A stretch of DNA of 64,000 bases from Roseovarius sp. MMSF_3359 (lineage in GTDB: Bacteria; Pseudomonadota; Alphaproteobacteria; Rhodobacterales; Rhodobacteraceae). The stretch lies in contig NZ_JASHJC010000003.1 of the NCBI RefSeq assembly GCF_030733385.1, positions 62,001 to 126,000 of the forward strand, read 5' to 3'. Positions within the stretch are counted from its first letter, which is position 1. Every line of letters begins with the position of its first letter. Positions 16,858 to 25,983 of this stretch are shown here, piece after piece. Below the pieces are notes generated by a model that did not search any database, was not told the origin of the DNA, and was given only the letters and a program-made list of their open reading frames with translations. Position numbers and translations under genes: made by a program.

Positions 16858-17546
16858 CCGCGACCGATCCTTTCCGCCACCCGACGGGCCAACCACTCCG
16901 AGACAAGCACCGCACCCACGGCGACCACCAGCGATAGTCCGACCAAACGCAGCGCGCTACTCTCGCCACCGGGGATTTGCAGGAAAGCATAAATCGCCGA
17001 TGGCAATGTCTGAGTTTCGCCTGGGATGTTGGCCACGAAGGTAATGGTTGCGCCGAATTCTCCCATAGCCTTGGCAAATCCCAACACTGCACCCGCCAGG
17101 ATGCCCGGCGCGATAAGTGGCAGCGTGACAAGGAAAAATCCGGCCCAGCGCCCCGCACCAAGCGTCGATGCCGCCTGTTCCAGACGCGGATCGACCGCCT
17201 CGATCGCAAGCCGCAGCGCCCGGACGACGAGGGGGAACCCCATGATCGCCGCCGCAAGCGCAGCCCCGGTCCAGCGAAAGGCAAACACGATCCCCCATTG
17301 CTCCAGAAAAGCGCCGATGGCGCCATTTCTCCCGAAGGTCAGCAGGAGCAGATATCCGGTGACGACCGGCGGCAAAACGAGAGGAAGATGCACAAGCGCA
17401 CTCAGGAGAGACTTGCCCCAGAAGTCGCGCCGTGCCAGTAACCAGGCCACCGCCAATGCAAGCGGCAGGCTGCACAACGTAGCCCAGAAGGAGACCTTGA
17501 GCGACAAAAGCAATGCCGCCCATTCTTCCGGCCGCAAGCCCATCAT
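16854..17546 (-). CDS. modB: Molybdate ABC transporter permease ModB
   Basis: The 230-residue permease opens 'MMGLRPEEWAALLLSLKVSF', the typical ModB start, and carries the conserved loop 'EQAASTLGAGRWAGFFLVTL' and 'AKAMGEFGATITFVANIPG'. It forms the inner-membrane channel for molybdate. Its start overlaps the modA stop by 4 bases and its stop overlaps the modC start. Confidence 0.95.
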   Translation of the reverse strand: MMGLRPEEWAALLLSLKVSFWATLCSLPLALAVAWLLARRDFWGKSLLSALVHLPLVLPPVVTGYLLLLTFGRNGAIGAFLEQWGIVFAFRWTGAALAAAIMGFPLVVRALRLAIEAVDPRLEQAASTLGAGRWAGFFLVTLPLIAPGILAGAVLGFAKAMGEFGATITFVANIPGETQTLPSAIYAFLQIPGGESSALRLVGLSLVVAVGAVLVSEWLARRVAERIGRG

Positions 17547-18301
17547 GGCGATCTTTCCGGCACAACGAAGCCGCGGGTGGAAAAGAGATCGACTGCCTCA
17601 TGTGAGGAAATAAACTGCATAAATTCTGTGACTTGCGACTTATTCTTCGTGTTTACTTTCGCCATTGGATAGATGATAGGATCATGCAGTTCGTCAGGAA
17701 TACTATACAAAGTGACGACACCGTCATCGGCACGCGCATCGGTCTCATAAACGATGCCCAGTGGCGCCTCACCCCGCGCAATCAATGCAAGCGCCGCGCG
17801 GACATTCTCCGTCTCGGCAAGATGCGGCGCGATATCGGGCCAAATCCCCGTGTTTTCAAGCCATTGCCGCCCATAGATGCCCGCCGGGACGCCACGGGTC
17901 TGCCCGATGGCCAAACGCCCACCAGCCAAACGGGCCAGCAGCTTTGGCGCGGAAACACCATCAAGGGCGGCTGACCCGGCGGGTCCGGCCAAAACCAGAC
18001 TGTTTTGCAGCAGGTTCAATCGGTTATCTGCCTCAACGAACCCCTGATCCTGCAACCAGTCCATCCAGGTCACATTGGCCAGGATGACGATGTCCGCCGG
18101 TGCACCTTGCGCGACCTGTCGCGCGATCTGACCGCTGCCGCCATAGGAGACCTCAACGTCGCCATCATAGGCACGCACGACATCATCCAGGGCATCGCGC
18201 GTTGAGGCCGCCGCGAAAACGACCACCGCCTGCCCGGCGGCGGCGACGGGCGCGAGGAGCAGACCAAAGATCGCAATGAGGAAGCGGAGATAAACGGACA
18301 T
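17543..18301 (-). CDS. modA: Molybdate-binding periplasmic protein ModA
   Basis: The 252-residue protein has a signal peptide ending 'VAAAGQA', then the ModA features 'VVFAAASTRDALDDV', 'SYGGSGQIARQV' and 'GAPADIVILAN', which line the oxyanion pocket. It captures molybdate (or tungstate) in the periplasm. No modE gene or recognisable Mo-box is visible in the upstream 190 bases, which are unusually AT-rich. The transporter supplies molybdenum cofactor enzymes elsewhere in the genome. Confidence 0.94.
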   Translation of the reverse strand: MSVYLRFLIAIFGLLLAPVAAAGQAVVVFAAASTRDALDDVVRAYDGDVEVSYGGSGQIARQVAQGAPADIVILANVTWMDWLQDQGFVEADNRLNLLQNSLVLAGPAGSAALDGVSAPKLLARLAGGRLAIGQTRGVPAGIYGRQWLENTGIWPDIAPHLAETENVRAALALIARGEAPLGIVYETDARADDGVVTLYSIPDELHDPIIYPMAKVNTKNKSQVTEFMQFISSHEAVDLFSTRGFVVPERSP

Positions 18302-18493
18302 CGGTCAGAGTATTTCAGCGCCATGCGGGCGGTGCAAGGTACTCGACTGACGCCAGATGTGGTGTTTTTGCCGCATAATTTTACCAGATTTCGCATATGC
18401 ACATTTCTTTGCCGCGCATTTATTGGTATTTTTAAATGATTTATCCATATTTTTAGGTAAGATAGAGAAAGTTTTCGGAAGTTGGTCGCGCGC

Positions 18494-18961
18494 ATGACAC
18501 TCCAAAAGGTGAAACAGGAACCAATCAATCTTCAGTCCGCGCTGAAGTCAGACGTCCGCACGCAGTTTGCGGCGCTGTGCTTTCGCGTGGTCGATGACAA
18601 GACGCAGGTCTTGCTGATCACCTCTCGGGGAACGGGCCGCTGGATCATCCCGCGCGGCTGGCCGATGGACAACAAGACCCCGAGCGAAGCGGCATTGACC
18701 GAGGCTTGGGAAGAGGCAGGCGTAAAAGGCAAGGCGCTCGAAGCGACGCTTGGCCTCTACTCCTACACCCGCACGATTTCGGGTGAAGAGGTGCCCTGCG
18801 TCGCCATGGTCTATCCGGTGAAGGTTAAATCCGTCGAGGACGACTATCCCGAAGCCGGACAACGGGATCGCAAATGGCTGAGCCCTCAAAAGGCGGCAAA
18901 ACGGGTGTCGGAGCCCGAACTTGCCCGCATTATCAAGGATTTCGACCACCGGAAGCTCTGA
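18494..18961 (+). CDS. NUDIX hydrolase (diphosphoinositol-polyphosphate-phosphohydrolase type)
   Basis: The 155-residue protein has the NUDIX helix as 'AALTEAWEEAGV', preceded by 'GRWIIPRGWPMDN', the pattern of DIPP-like NUDIX enzymes in alphaproteobacteria. They cleave nucleoside diphosphate-linked or polyphosphorylated substrates with a divalent metal. The usual Arg of the REUxEE box is Thr here, while the EE pair is kept. ATG at 18494 is used; a TTG four codons earlier is the only alternative. The gene diverges from modA. Confidence 0.88.
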   Translation: MTLQKVKQEPINLQSALKSDVRTQFAALCFRVVDDKTQVLLITSRGTGRWIIPRGWPMDNKTPSEAALTEAWEEAGVKGKALEATLGLYSYTRTISGEEVPCVAMVYPVKVKSVEDDYPEAGQRDRKWLSPQKAAKRVSEPELARIIKDFDHRKL

Positions 18962-19036
18962 TCCGGTTCGGGCGATTGCTTGCCAGACGGTATTTCGACT
19001 ATAGCTTTGTCGCGTTGGGTCTGGAAACGGAAGAAA

Positions 19037-19450
19037 ATGATTCAGTTTGCGCTCAGATGTGTCGATGATCACCGGTTTGAAAGCTGGTTCCAATCGTCCG
19101 AGGCTTTCGAAAAGCTGCATGCGGCGGGCATGGTCAGCTGTATCATCTGTGGCTCGACCAAGGTCGAAAAGGCATTAATGGCCCCGAAGGTCCGCGACAG
19201 CAAAAAACGCCGGATCGAACAGCCGCCCGAAGTCGCGGAACAGGCGTTAGCGGAGCTCAAGAAGCAGGTTGAGCAGAACTCCGAATATGTCGGCGTCAAC
19301 TTCGCCCAGGAAGCCCGCGACATCCACGACGGCACCGCACCGGAACGATCAATCTATGGCGAGGCCAAGCCGGAAGAGGCAAAAAAGCTGATCGAAGACG
19401 GCGTGCCGGTCGCCCCGCTGCCCTTTGTTCCCGGCCGGAAATCCAACTGA
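19037..19450 (+). CDS. DUF1178 family protein
   Basis: The 137-residue protein begins 'MIQFALRCVDDHRFESWFQS' and contains 'VSCIICGSTKVEKALMAPKV', the DUF1178 signature with a rubredoxin-like set of cysteines (one near the N-terminus and a CxxC). The family is common in alpha- and betaproteobacteria and has no established function; a small zinc-binding domain is likely. It sits 76 bases after the NUDIX gene and 23 before an SDR gene on the same strand. Confidence 0.88.
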   Translation: MIQFALRCVDDHRFESWFQSSEAFEKLHAAGMVSCIICGSTKVEKALMAPKVRDSKKRRIEQPPEVAEQALAELKKQVEQNSEYVGVNFAQEARDIHDGTAPERSIYGEAKPEEAKKLIEDGVPVAPLPFVPGRKSN

Positions 19451-19473
19451 CAAAAAACTAAGGAGTTGCGCGC

Positions 19474-20118
19474 ATGCACATCGTCATCACCGGTGCCAAT
19501 CGCGGCATCGGACAGGCGCTCGCCGCCCAGTATACCGCACGTGGCGATCTTGTCACCGGAACCGCGCGCTCGGATAGCACCCTTGCGCAGCTGGACGTCA
19601 CGGACCCCGATCAACAGGCCGCGTTTGCGCGCGGTATCGACGGCAAGCCTGTCGACCTGTTGATCTGCAACGCGGGGGTTTATCTCGACAAAGGTCAATC
19701 GTTGGAGGACGGGTTTCCCGCAGAAATGTGGCACCAGAGTTTTGCGACCAACGTCACCGGCGTTTTCCTGACGATCCAGGCCCTGCTGCCGCATCTCAGA
19801 CGCGCCACGGAACCGAAAATCGCGATTATTTCCAGCATGATGGCCAGTCACACCCGTGCACCTGGCGGCAGCTACATCTATCGCGCGTCCAAGGCGGCGG
19901 CGCTCAATCTGGGGCGTAACCTGGCCACGGATCTTGCGGCCGAAGGGGTTGCCGTGGGCATCTACCACCCCGGATGGGTGCGCACGGAGATGGGCGGCAG
20001 CGCGGCCGATATCTCCGTTGATGAGGCAGCCCAAGGTCTAACCGCGCGGTTCGATGAACTCACGCTCGAAAGCACCGGCTGCTTTCAGACGTGGGACGGG
20101 CGCGATCACCCCTACTGA
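19474..20118 (+). CDS. Short-chain dehydrogenase/reductase
   Basis: The 214-residue protein is a compact SDR: NAD(P)-binding 'ITGANRGIG' at residues 5-13, 'NAGV' near 67, catalytic Ser in 'IISSMMASHT', and 'YIYRASKAAALN' with the Tyr/Lys pair. It matches CsgA/Sniffer-type small SDRs. The substrate is unknown. An AAGGAG ribosome site precedes ATG at 19474, and it is probably co-transcribed with the DUF1178 gene. Confidence 0.9.
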   Translation: MHIVITGANRGIGQALAAQYTARGDLVTGTARSDSTLAQLDVTDPDQQAAFARGIDGKPVDLLICNAGVYLDKGQSLEDGFPAEMWHQSFATNVTGVFLTIQALLPHLRRATEPKIAIISSMMASHTRAPGGSYIYRASKAAALNLGRNLATDLAAEGVAVGIYHPGWVRTEMGGSAADISVDEAAQGLTARFDELTLESTGCFQTWDGRDHPY

Positions 20119-20200
20119 GCCGCTTGCGGCGCCCTGCCCCCTTGCCCTGCCCGGCGGATCGGCATAAACCCCCGGCGACTTACCCGCCAAGGACGCATCA

Positions 20201-21439
20201 ATGCCCGTTCTCGTGATGAAATTCGGTGGCACATCGGTGGCCACGCTGGACCGTATCCGCCGCGCGGCCAAGCGCGTTGGGGTCGAGGTATCCAAGGGCT
20301 ATGACGTGATCGTCATCGTCAGCGCCATGTCCGGCGAGACCAACAAGCTGGTGGGCTATGTAGATGAGACCTCGCCGCTTTATGACGCGCGGGAATATGA
20401 CGCCGTGGTCAGCTCGGGCGAGAACGTGACCGCGGGTCTGATGGCGCTCACCTTGCAGGAAATGGATGTGCCCGCGCGGAGCTGGCAGGGCTGGCAGGTG
20501 CCACTTAAGACCACCAGCGCCCATTCCGCCGCGCGGATCGAGGAAATCCCGACCGACAACATCAACGCCAAGTTTGGCGAAGGCATGCGGGTGGCCGTGG
20601 TCGCCGGGTTCCAGGGGATTTCCCCCGAGGGGCGCATCACGACCCTGGGGCGGGGCGGATCGGACACCACTGCCGTGGCCTTTGCCGCCGCGTTCGACGC
20701 GGAACGCTGCGACATCTACACTGATGTGGATGGCGTCTACACCACCGATCCGCGTATCGCGTCCAAGGCCCGCAAACTCGACAAGATCGCCTTTGAAGAG
20801 ATGCTGGAACTGGCCTCCCTGGGCGCGAAGGTTCTGCAAACCCGCTCAGTCGAACTGGCGATGCGCTATAATGTCAAACTGCGGGTTCTGAGCAGTTTCG
20901 AAGAACAATCGGACGAGGCCGGCACGCTTGTCTGCGCCGAGGAGGAAATCATGGAATCAAACGTCGTTTCTGGCATCGCCTACTCCCGGGATGAGGCAAA
21001 GATGACCCTTGTGTCGGTCGCGGACCGCCCCGGTATCGCCGCCGCCATTTTTGGGCCGCTCTCGGATGCGGGCATCAATGTCGACATGATCATTCAGAAC
21101 ATCGCCGAAGAAGGCCGCACGGACATGACCTTCTCCTGCCCGACCGAGCAGGTGACCCGCGCCGAAAAGGCCCTGCAGGACGCCAAGACACGGGGCGAGA
21201 TCAACTATCACGATCTGATTGCCGACACCGATGTGGCCAAGGTATCCGCCGTCGGGATCGGCATGCGCAGCCAGTCGGGCGTTGCCGCCAAGATGTTCAA
21301 GACCCTCTGCGACGAGGGGGTGAACATCAAGGTCATCGCCACGTCCGAGATCAAGATTTCCGTGCTGATCGACAGGAAATACATGGAACTGGCGGTGCAG
21401 GCGCTGCACGATGCGTTCGAGCTCGACAAGGCCGCCTAG
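20201..21439 (+). CDS. lysC: Aspartate kinase
   Basis: The 412-residue enzyme phosphorylates aspartate, the first step toward lysine, threonine, methionine and diaminopimelate. It shows the kinase opening 'VLVMKFGGTSVA', 'LGRGGSDTTAVAFAAA' and 'DVDGVYTTDPRI', then two ACT domains from about residue 265 onward, the usual sites of feedback inhibition by lysine/threonine. ptsP follows on the same strand after 146 bases. Confidence 0.96.
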   Translation: MPVLVMKFGGTSVATLDRIRRAAKRVGVEVSKGYDVIVIVSAMSGETNKLVGYVDETSPLYDAREYDAVVSSGENVTAGLMALTLQEMDVPARSWQGWQVPLKTTSAHSAARIEEIPTDNINAKFGEGMRVAVVAGFQGISPEGRITTLGRGGSDTTAVAFAAAFDAERCDIYTDVDGVYTTDPRIASKARKLDKIAFEEMLELASLGAKVLQTRSVELAMRYNVKLRVLSSFEEQSDEAGTLVCAEEEIMESNVVSGIAYSRDEAKMTLVSVADRPGIAAAIFGPLSDAGINVDMIIQNIAEEGRTDMTFSCPTEQVTRAEKALQDAKTRGEINYHDLIADTDVAKVSAVGIGMRSQSGVAAKMFKTLCDEGVNIKVIATSEIKISVLIDRKYMELAVQALHDAFELDKAA

Positions 21440-21585
21440 GCCGGTCACCTGCCATTTCGCCAGGACGTTGCGTTAACCCTTTTCTTGCGCGGGACAGCCC
21501 AGAAATCCGTTTCACACCGGAAAAGACTGTGGTCTAACTTACGCAGTGGACTGTGGTGCGATGCACCTGAGGAGGGGTCGCCAGA

Positions 21586-23829
21586 ATGGACGATCATGCG
21601 GGAACTGACAGCAGAAAACTGCTGCGCCGCCTGCGCGACGTCATGGCCGATGACGCCGCAGGGCAGCAGCGGCTCGACCGAATCACGCAGCTCATTGCCG
21701 ACGAGATGCACACCGAGGTGTGTTCGATCTACCTTTTCCGTGACGAAGACACCCTTGAACTTTGCGCCACGCAAGGCCTGAACCCCGAGGCGGTCCACCA
21801 GACGCGGATGCGCATGGGCGAAGGGCTTGTGGGTCTGGTGGCGCGCACCGGCGATGTGATCAATACCGACGACGCCCCTGGGACCAAGGGGTTCCGCTAC
21901 ATGCCAGAGACCGGGGAGGAGGCGTATAACTCCTTTATTGGTGTTCCAATTCAACGGCTTGGCGAGAAGTTGGGCGTTTTGGTGGTGCAATCCCGTGATG
22001 CGCGGACCTATTCCGAAGAGGAAGTGTACGCCATCGAAGTGGTGGCGATGGTCCTGGCCGAAATGACCGAGCTGGGCGCCTTTGTCGGCGAAGGCGCGGC
22101 CATGTCCGCCCGGCACCAGCAACAGGTGCTTTTCCGAGGCGGTACCGGCCAGGAAGGCGCGGCGCAGGGTCATGTCTGGCTGCACGAGCCGCGCGTCGTG
22201 GTCACCAACCCGATTGCCGACGATCCCGACCGCGAAATCGAACGTCTGCATGAGGCGGTCGAGGAACTGCGCGTCGGTGTGGATCGTATGCTGTCGCGGG
22301 CCGCCACCGGTGACAAGGAACAATTGGAGGTTCTTGAAGCCTACCGCATGTTCGCCAATTCCAAGGGTTGGATGCGGCGTATGGAGGAGGACATCTCCCG
22401 CGGGCTGTCTGCCGAGGCCGCCGTCGAAAAGGAGCAATCCGCCGCGCGCGCGCGCATGGGACAGGTGAACGATGCCTACCTGCGCGAACGCCTGCATGAT
22501 CTAGACGACCTCAGCAACCGCCTATTGCGCATCCTGACCGGTCAGGGCGGCGAGACCGGGGCGGAAATGCCCGCCGATCCGATCCTGATCGCGCGTAACA
22601 TCGGGCCTGCGGAACTCCTGGATTACGGACGCAAGCTCAAGGGGATCGTGCTCGAAGAAGGCTCCGTCGGCTCCCACGCCGCGATTGTCGCGCGGGCGCT
22701 GGCCATTCCGCTGGTGATCCATGCTGATCGCGTCACCACCGAGGCACTCAATGGCGATCTGGTGCTGGTCGATGGCGATCAGGGCATCGTGCACCTGCGA
22801 CCGGATGAAACCGTCGTGTCGGCCTTCCGCGACAAGATGGCGATGCAGGCACAGGCGCAGGAACGCTATGTGTCGATCCGCGAGAAGCCCGCCGAGACGC
22901 TCTGCGGGACGACGATTGCGCTGCATATGAACGCAGGACTGATGGCCGATCTGCCCAGCCTTGGCGGATCGGGTGCCGAAGGCGTGGGCCTTTTCCGCAC
23001 CGAATTGCAATTCCTGGTGCGCAACCACATGCCCAAGCGCGCGGAGCTAAGCGAGCTTTACGCGCGGGTGATTGACGCGGCGGGCGACAAGCGGGTGGTG
23101 TTTCGCACACTCGACATCGGGTCGGACAAGGTCCTGCCCTATATGACCGCCACGGATGAGCCGAACCCGGCCATGGGTTGGCGCGCCATTCGCGTGGGGC
23201 TCGACAAGCCCGGCGTGATGCGGATGCAGCTGCAGGCGCTCATCCGCGCCGCGGCAGGCCGCCCCCTGAGCATCATGTTCCCCTTCGTTGCGCAGCGCGA
23301 AGAATTCCGGGCCGCCCGGGCGGAAATGGAGAAGGCGTTGGAGCGCGAACGCATTCTGGGCCATCCGATACCTGAAAGCCTTGAGGTTGGGGCGATGCTC
23401 GAGACGCCCTCGCTCGCCTTCGCCCCGCACCGCTTCTATCAGGAGGTCGATTTCCTTTCGATTGGCGGCAATGACCTCAAGCAGTTCTTCTTTGCTGCGG
23501 ACCGCGAAAACGAGCGGGTCCGGCGGCGGTATGACACGCTGAACGTGAGCTTCCTGAGCTTTCTGGAAAACATCGTCGCCCGTTGCGACGCCACGCGCAC
23601 ACCGCTCTCGTTTTGTGGCGAGGATGCGGGCCGCCCGGTCGAGGCCGCCTGTTTCGCTGCCATCGGCCTGCGTACCCTTTCGATGCGCCCGGCCTCCATC
23701 GGGCCGGTCAAATCCATCCTGCGGCGCATTGATCTGGTCGATCTGCGCGCGGTCATTCACGAGGCCAGCGATGAAGGCCACCAGACGGTCCGGCCCTTCG
23801 TGATGAAATACCTCAAAGGCAAGCTCTGA
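21586..23829 (+). CDS. ptsP: Phosphoenolpyruvate-protein phosphotransferase PtsP (EI-Ntr)
   Basis: The 747-residue protein starts the nitrogen-related phosphotransferase chain (EINtr to NPr to EIIANtr), a regulatory rather than sugar-transport system. An N-terminal GAF domain (about residues 20-160) is followed by the PEP-utilising parts: 'GSHAAIVARALAIPLV' holds the phosphohistidine, and 'GVGLFRTELQFLVRN' and 'FLSIGGNDLKQFFFAADREN' belong to the PEP-binding barrel. A strong GAGGAGGGG site precedes ATG at 21586. It follows lysC. Confidence 0.95.
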   Translation: MDDHAGTDSRKLLRRLRDVMADDAAGQQRLDRITQLIADEMHTEVCSIYLFRDEDTLELCATQGLNPEAVHQTRMRMGEGLVGLVARTGDVINTDDAPGTKGFRYMPETGEEAYNSFIGVPIQRLGEKLGVLVVQSRDARTYSEEEVYAIEVVAMVLAEMTELGAFVGEGAAMSARHQQQVLFRGGTGQEGAAQGHVWLHEPRVVVTNPIADDPDREIERLHEAVEELRVGVDRMLSRAATGDKEQLEVLEAYRMFANSKGWMRRMEEDISRGLSAEAAVEKEQSAARARMGQVNDAYLRERLHDLDDLSNRLLRILTGQGGETGAEMPADPILIARNIGPAELLDYGRKLKGIVLEEGSVGSHAAIVARALAIPLVIHADRVTTEALNGDLVLVDGDQGIVHLRPDETVVSAFRDKMAMQAQAQERYVSIREKPAETLCGTTIALHMNAGLMADLPSLGGSGAEGVGLFRTELQFLVRNHMPKRAELSELYARVIDAAGDKRVVFRTLDIGSDKVLPYMTATDEPNPAMGWRAIRVGLDKPGVMRMQLQALIRAAAGRPLSIMFPFVAQREEFRAARAEMEKALERERILGHPIPESLEVGAMLETPSLAFAPHRFYQEVDFLSIGGNDLKQFFFAADRENERVRRRYDTLNVSFLSFLENIVARCDATRTPLSFCGEDAGRPVEAACFAAIGLRTLSMRPASIGPVKSILRRIDLVDLRAVIHEASDEGHQTVRPFVMKYLKGKL

Positions 23830-23832
23830 GGC

Positions 23833-24603
23833 TCAGGCGCGTTTGATCGGATCGCGGGCGACGCGTTTGCGGAAATCCTCGAGCAGTTCGGCGTGGTCGC
23901 GGTCCGACGTGATCGCCAGCCGCCTGAGGCCGAAATGCACATGCGCCATCTGCTGATAGTAACTGGTATAGGCATAGTTCGTGGCCGCTCCGGCCGCTGC
24001 GCCCAGCACCGGCACCGTTTGCGCCGCGAGTTTCTGCCCCAGGACCGTGGCCAGACGTGGCGCCACGCGGGCAATCAGCGTGTTGAGCGTTGTGCCGGTC
24101 ACGGTCAGCCTTGTGCTCAGGAACGCAACATCCGCGCCGTCATCGTGATCCAGCGGCCCGGCAGCGGCCAGCACCTGGATGCAGTCGAACATCACCGCCT
24201 CCTCGGCCGGGTCGAACCCGTGTTCAATCGCCACGTCCTGAATGGCGCGCAGCAGGATCGTTGTGGTCACCGGCAGTTCGGCCATCGCACTGGGCAAGCC
24301 GCCGAAACCGCCCGCGGCCCCCATGGCCGTCGTGGCCAGCCGCGTCAGCCAGCCGGGCTGTTCGCCCACCACCCCGCGGGAGCGGTGCGCAGCACTCATC
24401 GCCAGTTTCAACGCCTGCTCGGTTCCGACACCCAGCCGGTCACGAATGCCACTGGGCAACCGGTCAAGCAGCCCTTCGGCCTGACCGCCGATGGCGTTCA
24501 GAACCTGAATGCCAAGATTACCCGCCGAGGCGTGCCGCTTTGCCAGCAGATCAAGCTGACGTTCCGTGTCCCGCGCGCCAAGCGTCTTGTCCAAGATTTC
24601 CAT
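23833..24603 (-). CDS. EcsC family protein
   Basis: The 256-residue protein matches the EcsC family by its Gly/Ala-rich amphipathic middle ('TTAMGAAGGFGGLPSAMAEL'), 'DVAIEHGFDPAEEAVMFDCI' and the C-terminal 'AAAGAATNYAYTSYYQQMA'. EcsC was named from the Bacillus ecs operon; its biochemical role is not settled. The gene converges with ptsP, with only three bases between stops, and no terminator fits in that space. Confidence 0.87.
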   Translation of the reverse strand: MEILDKTLGARDTERQLDLLAKRHASAGNLGIQVLNAIGGQAEGLLDRLPSGIRDRLGVGTEQALKLAMSAAHRSRGVVGEQPGWLTRLATTAMGAAGGFGGLPSAMAELPVTTTILLRAIQDVAIEHGFDPAEEAVMFDCIQVLAAAGPLDHDDGADVAFLSTRLTVTGTTLNTLIARVAPRLATVLGQKLAAQTVPVLGAAAGAATNYAYTSYYQQMAHVHFGLRRLAITSDRDHAELLEDFRKRVARDPIKRA

Positions 24604-24635
24604 GACCTAACAGATCGGCATTTGGGCAACCGCTT

Positions 24636-25121
24636 TCAAGCGTATCGGGTGACTTTACCCGAAATCCCTGCCCAGGCCCCCGGCATCAGATCGACCCCCA
24701 GAACCCGGTCGGGATTGGTGGGTGGCGGCATTTCCACCCCCTCCAGCCGCGTGAAGCCGAAGCGCCCGTAATAGGGCGCATCACCTACCAGCATGACCCT
24801 TTCCCAACCGCTCGTTTCCGCCCGGTAGAGGCTTTCGCGGATGAGCGACCCGCCAAGCCCCTCGCCCTGCCGCGTCGGGTGCACGGCGACGGGACCCAGC
24901 AACAGCGCCTTCTCGCCGCCCACACGCACAGGCCAGAAGCGGATTGCGCCACCAAGGATCTGATCGGTGTCTCGCGCCACGAGGCTCAACCCCTTGACCG
25001 GGTCGATGCCGTCCCGCAGGCGATAGGACGAAAGCGCCTCGCGGCCCGGCGCAAAGCAGAGGTCGTAAAGCGCCTCGACCTCCCACCAATCGTCTTTTTC
25101 CTCAGGCCGCAGCTCTAACAC
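24636..25121 (-). CDS. GNAT family N-acetyltransferase (YhbS-like)
   Basis: The 161-residue protein has the acetyl-CoA-binding core 'LLLGPVAVHPTRQGEGLGGS' (about residues 73-92) and the later 'GDAPYYGRFGFTR' typical of the YhbS-like predicted acetyltransferases. The acceptor is unknown. It lies 32 bases upstream of the EcsC gene on the same strand and may share its transcript. Confidence 0.88.
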   Translation of the reverse strand: MLELRPEEKDDWWEVEALYDLCFAPGREALSSYRLRDGIDPVKGLSLVARDTDQILGGAIRFWPVRVGGEKALLLGPVAVHPTRQGEGLGGSLIRESLYRAETSGWERVMLVGDAPYYGRFGFTRLEGVEMPPPTNPDRVLGVDLMPGAWAGISGKVTRYA

Positions 25122-25199
25122 GCGAATTTCCTTGCGAATTCAGGTGGCATAGCGCCTAGCACGGCGCTAGGTCTGGTTCAAACAGCTAAGAGGGGTGTC

Positions 25200-25805
25200 A
25201 TGTTCTATCGACCCGAGGACGGCCACGGTCTGCCGCATAACCCGTTCAACGCCATCGTCACGCCGCGCCCGATCGGGTGGATTTCGACGCGGGCTTCGGA
25301 TGGCAGTGACAACCTCGCGCCCTATTCGTTCTTCAACGCCGTGGCCTACGTGCCGCCGCAGGTCATGTTCGCCTCAACAAGCGCCAAAGAGGATCGTGGA
25401 GACACCAAGGACAGCATCGCCAATATCCGGGAAACGGGCGTGTTTTGCGTCAACATCGTGGAGTACGAGATGCGCGGCGTGATGAACCAAAGCTCCGGCC
25501 CCTGGGGACGGGATGTCGATGAGTTCACCGATGCGGGGATCGAGAAGGCCGATTGCGAGACGATTGACTGCGCCCGCGTGGCCGCCGCACCCGCGTCGCT
25601 TGAATGCCGGTCGACGCAGATCGTGCAGTTGCCGGGCGCGGCGAATTTCGTGGCGTTCGGCGAGGTCATTGGCGTGCACATGCGTGATGATTGTGTCGTC
25701 GACGGTGCCTTCGACGTGACCCGCTTCAATCCGCTGGCCCGCTTGGGATACAAGGATTATTCGGTTGTCCGCGAGGTGTTCAGCCTAACCCGCCCGGGAG
25801 AATAA
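25200..25805 (+). CDS. Flavin reductase-like FMN-binding protein (DIM6/NTAB type)
   Basis: The 201-residue protein has the flavin-reductase split-barrel fold: 'NPFNAIVTPRPIGWISTRAS' at residues 14-33 and 'LAPYSFFNAVAYVPPQVMFA' after it. Proteins of this type bind FMN and reduce free flavins or act as partner reductases. No oxygenase partner adjoins it. The REP-like element begins about 50 bases after its stop. Confidence 0.88.
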   Translation: MFYRPEDGHGLPHNPFNAIVTPRPIGWISTRASDGSDNLAPYSFFNAVAYVPPQVMFASTSAKEDRGDTKDSIANIRETGVFCVNIVEYEMRGVMNQSSGPWGRDVDEFTDAGIEKADCETIDCARVAAAPASLECRSTQIVQLPGAANFVAFGEVIGVHMRDDCVVDGAFDVTRFNPLARLGYKDYSVVREVFSLTRPGE

Positions 25806-25856
25806 CCAGATTGGATGTGGTTTGATGAGTGCTGCCCGGACCGGGTCGATTCAGCA

Positions 25857-25915
25857 CGCGCGGAATCAAGGCCAAAGGCCGCCGCGCGATCGCCAGACCG
25901 CCCGCCAGGGCTGGC
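25857..25915 (-). repeat. REP-like dispersed palindromic element, copy 2
   Basis: This is the inverted copy of the element at 6448-6506, with the same 59-base length and about three differences by eye (TTT in place of TAC in the loop, and G for T near the start). It lies in the 178-base gap between the convergent flavin reductase and SulP genes. Confidence 0.7.
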
Positions 25916-25983
25916 AAACGCACGGCTCAGCGTATATCTTACCAACAGCCAACCAACCCAAATCGCGCTGCTCCAAACAGCCC

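Noticed and set aside
18302..18493. ModE box or molybdenum-cofactor riboswitch upstream of modA
   Set aside because: The region is AT-rich, but no palindromic Mo-box of the known form and no conserved riboswitch core could be identified.
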